Below are positions 1 through 9,388 of a DNA stretch of 64,000 nucleotides, piece by piece (within the stretch, counting starts at the first letter, position 1; each line of letters opens with the position of its first letter). A program made the position numbers and the translations under genes. Source of the stretch: Sphingomonas corticis (GTDB taxonomy: Bacteria; Pseudomonadota; Alphaproteobacteria; Sphingomonadales; Sphingomonadaceae); NCBI RefSeq assembly GCF_012035195.1, contig NZ_JAAVJH010000003.1:124001-188000 (forward strand), written 5' to 3'. The notes beneath the pieces were generated by a model. That model ran no database searches and was not told the DNA's origin. It worked only from the letters and a program-made list of their open reading frames with translations.

Positions 1-2
1 CC

Positions 3-461
3 AGGCGGCAGGTGTTCTTCGTGTCGATGGGCGGGTTCGACCTGCACGACAAGCTGGCGACGCAGCACCCGGTGCTGATGGGCCGCGTCGCCGATGCGAT
101 CCGCGCCTTCCACGACACCACCGAGGCGCTGGGCGTCGCCGACAAGGTGACGGCCTTCACCGCCTCCGATTTCGGCCGCACGCTCGTGTCCAACGACGAC
201 GGATCGGACCACGGCTGGGGTTCGATGCACTTCGTCGTCGGCGGCGCGGTGAAGGGCCGGCGTTTCTACGGCACGCCCCCGGCGATCGGCAACGGCACCG
301 CGGACGACGTGGGACAGGGGCGGCTGCTGCCGACGATCGCGGTGGACCAATATGCCGCCACGCTGGCCAGCTGGTTCGGCGTCTCCGCAGGGGAGATGGC
401 CACCGTGCTGCCCAACATCGGCAATTACGATGCCTCCGCGCGCAACCTGGGCTTCGTCTGA
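3..461 (+). CDS. DUF1501 family protein (C-terminal part only)
   Basis: The reading frame is open from the left edge and stops at 459-461, so only the last ~150 residues are present. The segment has the hallmarks of the DUF1501 family (secreted, alkaline-phosphatase-like fold): GGFDLHDK near the start, then FTASDFGRT, GSDHGWGSMHFVVGG and a C-terminal region reading DQYAATLASWFG. Members are usually Tat-exported and sit beside a DUF1800 gene, which would lie outside the window. The molecular function of the family is not established. The family assignment is firm; nothing can be said about the start or signal peptide. Confidence 0.85.
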   Translation, partial: RRQVFFVSMGGFDLHDKLATQHPVLMGRVADAIRAFHDTTEALGVADKVTAFTASDFGRTLVSNDDGSDHGWGSMHFVVGGAVKGRRFYGTPPAIGNGTADDVGQGRLLPTIAVDQYAATLASWFGVSAGEMATVLPNIGNYDASARNLGFV

Positions 462-473
462 TCCGCGCTTGAT

Positions 474-2504
474 TTGAGTCAGTCGCGCGCCGACACGGGC
501 GCGATGACCCCGCCGCACGACTCGCCCCCGGCCGCGCGCGGCACGGACGCCCCGCTGCCCAGGTTCGACCGATATCGGGCGCTGTTCGACGCGATGGACG
601 AGGGGTTCTGCATCATCCGCTTCCTCGACGGGCCGCACGGTCCGCTCAGCGACTATGTGCACGTCGAGGCGAATGCCGCCTATGCCGCCAATGCGGGGAT
701 CCCGAACGTGGTGGGCCAGCGCCTGCGCGAGATGGTGCCGGACGAGGCGGACGCCTGGGTCGCGCGCTACGGCGAGGTGCTGCGCACCGGCCGGTCGATC
801 CGGTTCGAGCAGGAACTGGTGGCGACGGGGCGCTTCCTCGACCTGTCCGCCTTCCGCATCGGGCCGTTCGAGGACCGGCTGGTCGCCGTCTTGTTCAAGG
901 ACGTGACCGAGCGCCGCCGGGCGGAGGAGGCGCTGGAGGCGCGGGTGGCGGCGGCGCTGGCGGAGCGGCGGCTGCTGGCCGAGCTGGTGGAGGGCACCGA
1001 TGCCTTCGTCCAGGTGATCGACATGGACGGCCGCTGGCTGGCCATCAACCGCGCCGCGGCGGCGGAGCTGGAGCGGATCTTCGGCATCCGGCCGGCGGTG
1101 GGCCTGCGCGCGCTGGACCTGCTCGCGGACCGGCCGGACCATGCCGCACAGGTCGCGGCGGTGTGGAACCGCGCGCTGGCGGGGGAGGCGTTCGTCGCCA
1201 CCGCCACTTTCGGCGACGAGGCGCGCGAGCGCCGCACCTACGAGATGCGGTTCAACGTCCTGCGCGACGACAGCGGGCGACAGACCGGCGCCTATCAGTT
1301 CGTCTACGACGTCATCGATCGCCTCGCCGAGCAGGCGCGGCTGGCGGAGGCCGAGGAGGCGCTGCGCCAGGCGCAGAAGATGGAGGCGGTGGGGCAGCTG
1401 ACCGGCGGGCTGGCGCACGATTTCAACAATCTGCTGGCCGGCATCTCCGGCGCGCTGGAGATGATCGGTGTGCGCATGGCGCAGGGGCGCGGCGCCGATG
1501 TGGAGCGCTACCTCGCCGCCGCGCAGGGTGCCACCCGCCGCGCCGCCGCGCTGACGCACCGTCTGCTCGCCTTCTCGCGCCGGCAGACGCTGTCGCCCAC
1601 CGCCACCGTCATCAACCGCCTCCTGCCCGACCTGGTCGAGCTGGTACGCCGCACCGTGGGGCCGCAGTTCGAGGTGGAGACGGTCGCCTCCGCGGGGCTG
1701 TGGACGGCGCTGGTGGATGCCAACCAGCTGGAGAACGCGATCCTCAACCTGTGCATCAACGCGCGCGACGCGATGCCGCACGGCGGGCGCATCACGATAG
1801 AGACCGGAAACAAGTGGATGGACGCGCGCACCGCGGCGGAGCGCGGGCTGGATCCCGGGCAGTACGTCACCGTTTCCGTCAGCGACACCGGCACGGGCAT
1901 CGCCAAGGACGTGATCGATCGCGTCTTCGACCCCTTCTTCACGACCAAGCCGATCGGCGAGGGCACCGGCCTTGGCCTCTCGATGGTCTACGGGTTCGCG
2001 CGGCAGAGCCACGGCCATGTCCGGCTCTATTCGGAACTGGGGCAGGGCACCACCGTCTGCATCTACCTGCCCCGCCACTTGGGTGCGGAGGACGAGGCGG
2101 CGGACGTCGGCACGCTGCCGCTGGTGGAGGGGGAGGAGCGGCACGGCACGATCCTGGTCGTGGACGACGAGCCGACCGTCAGGATGCTGGTGGTCGATGC
2201 GCTGGCCGACCGCGGCTATGCCTGCATCGAGGCGGCGGACGGGCCGAGCGGGCTGCGGCTGCTGGAGGCGGCGGAGGGCGTCGACCTCGTCATCACCGAC
2301 GTCGGGCTGCCGGGCGGGCTGAACGGGCGGCAGGTGGCCGACGCGGCGCGCGCGATGCGTCCGGGGCTGAAGGTGCTGTTCATCACCGGCTACGCGGAGA
2401 ATGCGGTGCTGAACCACGGCCATATCGAGCCGGGGATGGAAGTGCTGACCAAGCCGTTCGCGGTGGAGGAACTGGCCAGCCGGGTCGCCCGTCTGCTGCG
2501 CTGA
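474..2504 (+). CDS. Hybrid sensor histidine kinase with PAS domains and C-terminal receiver
   Basis: This is a soluble hybrid two-component kinase of about 676 residues. Two PAS-like sensor regions (about 35-145 and 170-285) are joined by a short coiled coil to the dimerisation segment with the phospho-accepting His315 (GGLAHDFNNLL). The ATPase domain follows with the N box (NAILNLCINARDAM, ~421-434), G1 (DTGTGIA, 471-477) and G2 (GEGTGLGLSM, ~495-504). A receiver domain ends the protein (acidic pair 564-565, acceptor Asp609, Lys660). All catalytic residues look intact. No membrane segment is visible, so the signal should be cytoplasmic. The start is uncertain: TTG at 474 or ATG at 504, which would remove ten residues. 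No response regulator gene lies next to it. Confidence 0.9.
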   Translation: MSQSRADTGAMTPPHDSPPAARGTDAPLPRFDRYRALFDAMDEGFCIIRFLDGPHGPLSDYVHVEANAAYAANAGIPNVVGQRLREMVPDEADAWVARYGEVLRTGRSIRFEQELVATGRFLDLSAFRIGPFEDRLVAVLFKDVTERRRAEEALEARVAAALAERRLLAELVEGTDAFVQVIDMDGRWLAINRAAAAELERIFGIRPAVGLRALDLLADRPDHAAQVAAVWNRALAGEAFVATATFGDEARERRTYEMRFNVLRDDSGRQTGAYQFVYDVIDRLAEQARLAEAEEALRQAQKMEAVGQLTGGLAHDFNNLLAGISGALEMIGVRMAQGRGADVERYLAAAQGATRRAAALTHRLLAFSRRQTLSPTATVINRLLPDLVELVRRTVGPQFEVETVASAGLWTALVDANQLENAILNLCINARDAMPHGGRITIETGNKWMDARTAAERGLDPGQYVTVSVSDTGTGIAKDVIDRVFDPFFTTKPIGEGTGLGLSMVYGFARQSHGHVRLYSELGQGTTVCIYLPRHLGAEDEAADVGTLPLVEGEERHGTILVVDDEPTVRMLVVDALADRGYACIEAADGPSGLRLLEAAEGVDLVITDVGLPGGLNGRQVADAARAMRPGLKVLFITGYAENAVLNHGHIEPGMEVLTKPFAVEELASRVARLLR

Positions 2505-2595
2505 ACCGCGTCATTTCATTGCTGCGGGAACCGTAGCGCTTGCGAAACTTTCCGGTGTTCGTGGGGGACGTTTTTCATTCGGATCGGGCTTCGTC

Positions 2596-3513
2596 GTGAA
2601 AGCGGGACCGCAGTCCGCCTTCGCGACGTTCGGCGCGGAGGCGGAATATCTCGCGCGGCTGACGTGGTGGATGGTCGGTGGCGCGGTCGTCATCGCCGCC
2701 GTCGTCGCCGCCATGTTCGTCGTCGCGATCCGCTCGCCCGAGGGTGCGATCGGCGATCGCGGCGGCCGGCGGCTGCTGATGATCGCGGGCGGCCTGGTGC
2801 CCACGATCGTCCTCTTCGCGCTGCTGGTGACGACGCTGCCGGCGATGCGCCCGATCCGCGCGGAGGCGGGCGACCTGCGCGTGCGCGTGACGGGGGAGCA
2901 ATTCTGGTGGCGCGTGCGCTACCAGCCCGCGGGCGCCGCGGCGGTGGAGACCGCCAACGAGGTGCGCGTGCCGGTGGGCCGCACCACCGTCTTCGACCTC
3001 GCCGCCGGCGACGTGCTGCACAGTTTCTGGATCCCCGGCCTCGCGGGCAAGGTCGACATGGTGCCCGGGCGGACCAACCGGCTGGTGGTGCGCGCCACGC
3101 GGGCGGGGCGGTTCCGCGGGCAGTGCGCGGAGTTCTGCGGGTTGAGTCACGCGCTGATGGCGTTCGACGTCGTCGCGATGGAGCCCGCCGCCTTCGATGC
3201 GTGGCTCGCGGCGCGCCGCGCCCCCCCGGCGGTGGTGGCCGACGCGGGGATGCGCGCGTTCGACGCGCACGGCTGTGCCGCCTGCCACCGCGTCGCCGGC
3301 ACGCGCTTCGCGGGGCAGATCGGGCCGGACCTCTCGCACCTCGCCGCGCGCGCCACGCTGGGCGCGGGCATCCGGCCGATGACGCGCGCCAACCTGATCC
3401 GCTTCACCCGCGCCGCGCCGGACGTGAAGCCCGGCGCGCGCATGCCCGCCTACGACGACATGACCGACGCGGACGCCGTGGCGATCGCGCGCTGGCTGGA
3501 GACGCTGAAATGA
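2596..3513 (+). CDS. coxB: Cytochrome c oxidase subunit II with fused cytochrome c domain (caa3 type)
   Basis: This 305-residue protein accepts electrons for the terminal oxidase. It has two membrane segments (about 23-45 and 60-82), then the periplasmic CuA domain with the ligand set His142, Cys177, Glu179, Cys181, His185 and Met188 (QCAEFCGLSHALM). A C-terminal mono-haem cytochrome c domain follows, with CAACH at 227-231 and a likely axial Met in GARMPAY. This layout defines caa3-type oxidases. The start is GTG at 2596; no strong ribosome binding site is seen and the frame stays open upstream, so it could be slightly longer. The stop overlaps the start of the next subunit by four bases, so the two are probably translated together. 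Confidence 0.93.
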   Translation: MKAGPQSAFATFGAEAEYLARLTWWMVGGAVVIAAVVAAMFVVAIRSPEGAIGDRGGRRLLMIAGGLVPTIVLFALLVTTLPAMRPIRAEAGDLRVRVTGEQFWWRVRYQPAGAAAVETANEVRVPVGRTTVFDLAAGDVLHSFWIPGLAGKVDMVPGRTNRLVVRATRAGRFRGQCAEFCGLSHALMAFDVVAMEPAAFDAWLAARRAPPAVVADAGMRAFDAHGCAACHRVAGTRFAGQIGPDLSHLAARATLGAGIRPMTRANLIRFTRAAPDVKPGARMPAYDDMTDADAVAIARWLETLK

Positions 3514-6035
3514 GCCTCCACGCGCAGGACGATCCGCAGCTGCGCGCCGCGCAGGAAGAGCGGCTGCGCGCCACGTGGAAGCCGCCGCAGGGCCTTTTCC
3601 TGCGCTGGACGGACACGAACAACAACCGCGTCGGCGTGTGGTACACGCTGACCGCGTTCGGCTTCATGCTGTTCGCCGGCGTGCTGGCGCTCATCATGCG
3701 CACGCAGCTCGCCGTGCCCGACAACGACCTGGTCAGCGCGAACGGCTTCAACCAGCTGTTCACGCTCCACGGCTCGATGATGATGTTCCTGTTCGCCGTC
3801 CCGATGTTCGAGGCGGTGTCGATCATCCTCCTGCCGCAGCTGCTGGGCGCGCGCGACCTGCCGTTCCCGCGGCTCTCCGCCTTCGGCTATTGGTCGTTCC
3901 TGATCGGCGGCGTGTTCGTCTCGGGCTCGATCTTCTTCAACGCCGCGCCCGACGGCGGCTGGTTCATGTACCCGCCGTTCACGACGCGCACCGACCTGTC
4001 GGGCCTGGGCGCCGATATCTGGATGCTCGGCCTCTCCTTCATCGAGGTGTCGTCGGTCGCGGCGGCGGTGGAGCTGATCGTCGGCGTGCTGAAGTGCCGT
4101 CCGCCGGGAATGCGGCTCAATCTGATGCCGCTCTACGCCTGGTACATCCTGGTCGTGGCGGTGATGATCCTGTTCGCCTTCCCGCCGCTGATCGCGGGCG
4201 ACATCCTGTTCGAGCTGGAGCGGCTGCTCGGCTGGTCGTTCTTCGATCCTGCGAAGGGCGGCGACCCGATCCTGTGGCAGCACCTGTTCTGGATCTTCGG
4301 CCATCCCGAGGTCTACATCGTCTTCCTGCCCTCGATCGCGCTGTTCGCGATGATCGTGCCGACGTTCGCGCGGCGTCACCTGCTCGGCTATCCGTGGATC
4401 GTGCTGGCGGCGGTGGGGACGGCGTTCCTATCGTTCGGCCTGTGGGTGCACCACATGTTCACGACGGGCCTGCCGAAGATCAGCCTGGCCTTCTTCTCCG
4501 CCGCGTCCGAAGCCGTGGCGATCCCCACCGGCATCCAGATTTTCGCCTTCATCGCGACGCTGTGGGCGGGCCGCGTCGTCTGGTCGGTGCCGCTGCTCTA
4601 CGCGGTGGGGTCGATCGCGATCTTCGTCATCGGCGGGCTGACCGGCGTGATGGTGGCGATCGCGCCGTTCGACTGGCAGGCGCACGATACCTATTTCGTC
4701 GTCGCGCACCTCCACTACGTGCTGATCGGCGGCACGCTGATCCCGCTGTTCGGCGGCCTGTATTATTACTGGCCGCTCATCACGGGAAAGAAGCTGTCCG
4801 ACCGGATCGGGCGCACCGCCTTCTGGTTCCTGTTCGCCGGCGCGAACCTCACCTTCTTTCCCATGCATTTCAGCGGGCTGATGGGGATGCCGCGGCGCGT
4901 GTTCACCTATCCGAGCGAGCTGGGCGTCGACGGCTTCAATCTCGCCTCGACGATCGGCGCCTATGTCTTCGCCGCCGGCGTGCTGCTGGTCTGCATCGAC
5001 CTCGCGCTCAGCCCGCGGCGCGCGAAGGCGGAGCGCAATCCGTGGGCCGCGGGCACGCTCGAATGGCTGGCGCATCCCGACGACGAGGATTGGGGCATCC
5101 GCTCCGTGCCGCTGATCGAGAGCCGCTACCCGATCTGGGACCAGAAGGATTTCGTCCGCAAGGTGGACGAGGGCCGCTTCTTCCTGCCCGACGCGGAGGA
5201 GGGGCGGCGCGAGACGATCGTGACGACGGTGCTGGACGCGCGGCCCTTGCAGGTGCTGCGGCTGGGCGGCCCGTCGTGGAAGCCGATGGCGACCGCGGTG
5301 GCGCTGGGCAGCGTGTTCATCCTGACGACCTATCACCTCTACTGGTGGTCGCTGGTCGGCGCGGTGGCGACGCTGGCGATGGTGCTGTGGTGGCTGTGGA
5401 GCGGCACCGCGGAGATACCGGAGAAGGACGAGAAGCCGATCGGCCACGGCATGACGCTGCCGCTGTACCTGTCCGGGCCCTCCGCCAGCGGCTGGTGGGC
5501 CATGTTCATCACGATGATGGCGGACGCCACCGCCTTCTCCGGCCTGGTCTTCGGTTATTTCTTCTTCTGGACGCGGCACGAAGACTTTCCGCCGTCGGGC
5601 GTCGGGATGGACGGGCCGGGCGCGTTCTGGCCGATGGTGGCGCTCGGCGTCTCGCTGGCGAGCTGGGCCGCGACGGTGGCCGCGCGCGAGGTGCACGCAC
5701 GCGGCGGCGTTTCCGCGGCGCGCGCGCTGCTGGCGGCGGGGGCGCTGCTGTCGCTGGCGGCGGTGGGCGCGGGGCTGGCGGGGCCGTGGACGACGGGGCT
5801 GGAGCCCAAGCTCCACGTCTATCCCGCCATCGTGTGGACGCTCGCGATCTGGACAAGCGCGCATTCGGGCGTCGGCGCGATCTGTCAGCTCTATGCGCTC
5901 GCGCGCAGCCTGGCCGGTCGCACCACGCCGCGCCACGACGCCGACGTGCGCAACATCACCGTCTACCACCATTTCCTGGCCATCACCGCGATCGTCACCT
6001 ACCTGACGATCGGCCTGTTCCCGGGGCTGGCATGA
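3510..6035 (+). CDS. ctaD: Fused cytochrome c oxidase subunits I and III
   Basis: This is an 841-residue fusion of the catalytic subunit I (about 1-560) with subunit III (about 640-841), starting at ATG 3510 in an ATGA overlap with coxB. The subunit I haem and copper ligands are present: His87 (LHGS), His265 and Tyr269 (HPEVY, with Glu267), His314-His315, His400 and His402. The enzyme reduces oxygen to water and pumps protons at the cytoplasmic membrane. One oddity: in the segment usually written PTGIK, which carries the K-channel lysine of A-type oxidases, this protein has Gln343 (PTGIQIF). Fusions of I and III are known in some caa3 oxidases, so the fusion itself is not new. Confidence 0.94.
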   Translation: MSLHAQDDPQLRAAQEERLRATWKPPQGLFLRWTDTNNNRVGVWYTLTAFGFMLFAGVLALIMRTQLAVPDNDLVSANGFNQLFTLHGSMMMFLFAVPMFEAVSIILLPQLLGARDLPFPRLSAFGYWSFLIGGVFVSGSIFFNAAPDGGWFMYPPFTTRTDLSGLGADIWMLGLSFIEVSSVAAAVELIVGVLKCRPPGMRLNLMPLYAWYILVVAVMILFAFPPLIAGDILFELERLLGWSFFDPAKGGDPILWQHLFWIFGHPEVYIVFLPSIALFAMIVPTFARRHLLGYPWIVLAAVGTAFLSFGLWVHHMFTTGLPKISLAFFSAASEAVAIPTGIQIFAFIATLWAGRVVWSVPLLYAVGSIAIFVIGGLTGVMVAIAPFDWQAHDTYFVVAHLHYVLIGGTLIPLFGGLYYYWPLITGKKLSDRIGRTAFWFLFAGANLTFFPMHFSGLMGMPRRVFTYPSELGVDGFNLASTIGAYVFAAGVLLVCIDLALSPRRAKAERNPWAAGTLEWLAHPDDEDWGIRSVPLIESRYPIWDQKDFVRKVDEGRFFLPDAEEGRRETIVTTVLDARPLQVLRLGGPSWKPMATAVALGSVFILTTYHLYWWSLVGAVATLAMVLWWLWSGTAEIPEKDEKPIGHGMTLPLYLSGPSASGWWAMFITMMADATAFSGLVFGYFFFWTRHEDFPPSGVGMDGPGAFWPMVALGVSLASWAATVAAREVHARGGVSAARALLAAGALLSLAAVGAGLAGPWTTGLEPKLHVYPAIVWTLAIWTSAHSGVGAICQLYALARSLAGRTTPRHDADVRNITVYHHFLAITAIVTYLTIGLFPGLA

Positions 6036-6436
6036 GCGAGGAGACGCCCGGCCGCCTCCACCACGGGCTGCGCGCGCGCATCCTCGAACTGCGCGTCACC
6101 TTGTGGACGCTGATCGTCCCGCCGACGGTATGGGCGGTGCATTTCCTGTTCTGCTACCTGTGGGTGGCGATCAGCTGCGCGAAGATGGGCGGCTTCCCGC
6201 GCTTTCCCACCGCCTTCGTCGCCGGCACCGCCGCTGCGATCGCGGTCATCCTCGCCTCCGGCGTGATCGCCTGGGTGCAGGCGCGCCGCCCCGGCGACCC
6301 GCCGCCGCACGACCAGAGCACCGACACGGACCGCACCCGCTTCCTGGCGGTGGCGACGCTGCTGCTGGCGGCGCTGAGCGCGGTGGGCGTCGCCTTCACC
6401 GCGGCGCCGGCGCTGATGCTGACGGACTGCCGGTGA
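6032..6436 (+). CDS. Small membrane protein of the cytochrome oxidase operon
   Basis: This is a 134-residue protein with three predicted membrane segments (about 22-46, 60-84 and 103-128) and a short charged linker between the second and third. It starts at ATG 6032, overlapping the oxidase gene by four bases, and ends in a GTGA overlap with ctaG. The tight placement argues for a role in making or stabilising the oxidase, for example as a subunit IV-like part or an assembly factor, but I recognise no family motif and the function is unknown. Confidence 0.75.
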   Translation: MSEETPGRLHHGLRARILELRVTLWTLIVPPTVWAVHFLFCYLWVAISCAKMGGFPRFPTAFVAGTAAAIAVILASGVIAWVQARRPGDPPPHDQSTDTDRTRFLAVATLLLAALSAVGVAFTAAPALMLTDCR

Positions 6437-6984
6437 CCGCGGCGGGCGTCCTCCTCGCGCTGGCGGCGACGGCGCTGGCCTTCGCCGGGCTGGGCATGAC
6501 CGGGCACATGGCGGCGCACATGGCGGCGGTGGCAATGGCGGCGCCGGTGATCGCCCTCGCGTTTCCCGCCTCGCGCCCGGCGCGCTCGCCGTTGCTGTTC
6601 GCCATGATCGAATTCGCGATCGTCTGGTCCTTCCACCTTCCCGCCCTGCGTCACCTCGCCGACACGTCCGCCGCCGTCGCGCTGGCGGAGCAGGCGCTGT
6701 TCCTCGCCGTCGGCGTCGCGCTGTGGCGCGCGGCGCTGGCGCGACCGGGGGAGGGGGTGGCGGCGCTGCTGCTGACGTCGATGCACATGACGCTGCTGGG
6801 TGCGCTGATCGCGCTGGCGCCACGGCCGCTCTACGCGATGATGGCGATGCATCCCGCCCCGGGGCTGGACGCGCTGGCCGACCAGCAGCTGGGCGGCGTG
6901 GTCATGCTGATCGTCGGCGGCGCCAGCTACTGCCTGGGCGGGCTGTGGATGCTCGGCACGCTGTTGAGGATGCGCGCGGCATGA
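6433..6984 (+). CDS. ctaG: Cytochrome c oxidase assembly factor, caa3-type CtaG family
   Basis: This is a polytopic membrane protein of about 183 residues starting at GTG 6433 in a GTGA overlap. It has histidine- and methionine-rich membrane segments (GMTGHMAAHMAAVAM near the N terminus; SMHMTLLGALIAL in the middle) and a C-terminal DQQLGGVVM segment, which together mark the CtaG/caa3 family (Pfam caa3_CtaG). That family is thought to help copper insertion into caa3-type oxidases. It is somewhat shorter than typical members. Its place between the oxidase genes and a cytochrome c gene supports the call. Confidence 0.82.
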   Translation: MTAAGVLLALAATALAFAGLGMTGHMAAHMAAVAMAAPVIALAFPASRPARSPLLFAMIEFAIVWSFHLPALRHLADTSAAVALAEQALFLAVGVALWRAALARPGEGVAALLLTSMHMTLLGALIALAPRPLYAMMAMHPAPGLDALADQQLGGVVMLIVGGASYCLGGLWMLGTLLRMRAA

Positions 6985-8066
6985 CGATCCGGATCACGTG
7001 GATGCGCATCGTGCTGGCGCTGGTGGGTGCGGTGGCGGCGGCGCTGCTCGTCTCCTTCTCCGGCGTCATCACCGTCGCCGCATCGTCGGGCCATTGGGCG
7101 GTGACCGACTGGTTCCTGCACTGGACGATGCGCAATTCGGTGCGCACCCATGCCTTTCTCGAAGGCGAGACCTCGCCGGTCGCCCGCGACGGCGACCTTG
7201 TCAGCGCCGCGGGGCATTTCGCCGCCGCCTGTTCCAGCTGCCACGGCGCGCCCGGCGTCCGTCCCTCGCCGGTGATGCAGAAGGCGATGCCGCCCGCGCC
7301 CGACCTGACGCGGCTCGACCCCGGCAAATATTCCGATCGAGAGCTGCACTACATCCTGACGCACGGCGTGAAGATGACGGGCATGCCCGCCTGGGGCAGC
7401 GCGCACCCGCGCGGGGACGAGGTGCGGCGCATGGTCGCCTTCGTGCGTCTGCTGCCGCGGCTGGATGCGGCGGGCTATCGCGCGCTATCGGGCATGGCGA
7501 CCGGCGCGGGGACGGTCGGCGCGAAGGGCATCGCGGGCGGCACGATGGAAGGCTGCGTCGCCTGCCACGGCAACGACGGGCGCGGGCGCGGGCAGCGCGA
7601 CATCCCCGTCCTCGGCGGGCAGGATCCGGCCTATCTCGCCCGCGCGCTGGCGGACTATGCCGCCGGCCGCCGGTCCAGCGCGGTGATGCAGAACGCGGCC
7701 GCCCGGCTGACCGCGGCGGAGCGCGAGGCGCTGGCGCGGCACTTCGCCGCGATGCCCGGACTTGCGCCCGGGCTCGGTGCCGCTCCCGCCGGCGGCCCGC
7801 GCGCCGCCGCGCTGGTGACGCGCGGCGACGCCGCGATCCAGCTGCCCGCCTGCACCTCCTGCCACGCGCCGGGCAAGCGCGCGCCGGTGCTGGCGGGGCA
7901 GCGGCCCGCCTATCTCGCGCAGCGGCTGCGCGACTGGCGCGGCGAGAAGGAAGTGGTCGACGCGCGCAAGCCGCAGGAGGTGATGCCCGTCATCGCGCGC
8001 CGCATACCCGAGGAGATGATCGATCCCATCGCCCGCTACCTTGCCGGTACGGGGGCGAGGCCGTAA
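6981..8066 (+). CDS. Membrane-anchored tri-haem cytochrome c
   Basis: This is a 361-residue protein with one N-terminal membrane segment (about 9-35), followed by three cytochrome c modules marked by CSSCH, CVACH and CTSCH. Methionines that could be axial ligands lie downstream (MTGMPAW in the first module). It starts at ATG 6981 within the ATGA overlap that ends ctaG. The likely role is to carry electrons to the CuA/cytochrome c subunit of the neighbouring oxidase, or from a periplasmic dehydrogenase. Architectures of this kind also occur in alcohol dehydrogenase cytochrome subunits, so the electron donor is open. Confidence 0.88.
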   Translation: MTIRITWMRIVLALVGAVAAALLVSFSGVITVAASSGHWAVTDWFLHWTMRNSVRTHAFLEGETSPVARDGDLVSAAGHFAAACSSCHGAPGVRPSPVMQKAMPPAPDLTRLDPGKYSDRELHYILTHGVKMTGMPAWGSAHPRGDEVRRMVAFVRLLPRLDAAGYRALSGMATGAGTVGAKGIAGGTMEGCVACHGNDGRGRGQRDIPVLGGQDPAYLARALADYAAGRRSSAVMQNAAARLTAAEREALARHFAAMPGLAPGLGAAPAGGPRAAALVTRGDAAIQLPACTSCHAPGKRAPVLAGQRPAYLAQRLRDWRGEKEVVDARKPQEVMPVIARRIPEEMIDPIARYLAGTGARP

Positions 8067-8090
8067 CCGGCGCGTCGAAGGAGATCGCGC

Positions 8091-9197
<1,107 letters not shown>

Positions 9198-9316
9198 ACG
9201 CCACCCCTTGATCTGAGGCGCCTCCCGGGAAAGGGCCGGTGTCCAGTTGGGGGACGATCGCGAAAAGCGTTGCGCTTCGTCACCACGACGTTCCCGACTA
9301 AACCCCGGCGTTCACC

Positions 9317-9331
9317 GGGGGGGGGGGGGGG
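9317..9331. repeat. 15-base G homopolymer
   Basis: An uninterrupted run of fifteen G lies in the 191-base gap between two converging genes. No gene is seen in this gap. The run does not lie in a recognisable coding region. It may be a real slippage-prone tract or an assembly error. Confidence 0.9.
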
Positions 9332-9388
9332 AGGCGACATGGGTGATCCGGCCGCGTGGATCGGGTTGTTGCCTGCCTCACCCAGCCT

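Noticed and set aside
4428..5972. Long minus-strand open frame opposite the oxidase gene (about 514 codons)
   Set aside because: It is rich in Arg, His, Ala and Gln with no domain, as expected for the reverse frame of a GC-rich gene. Many similar frames (for example 24450-26456, 40126-42249, 59189-62968) were dismissed for the same reason.
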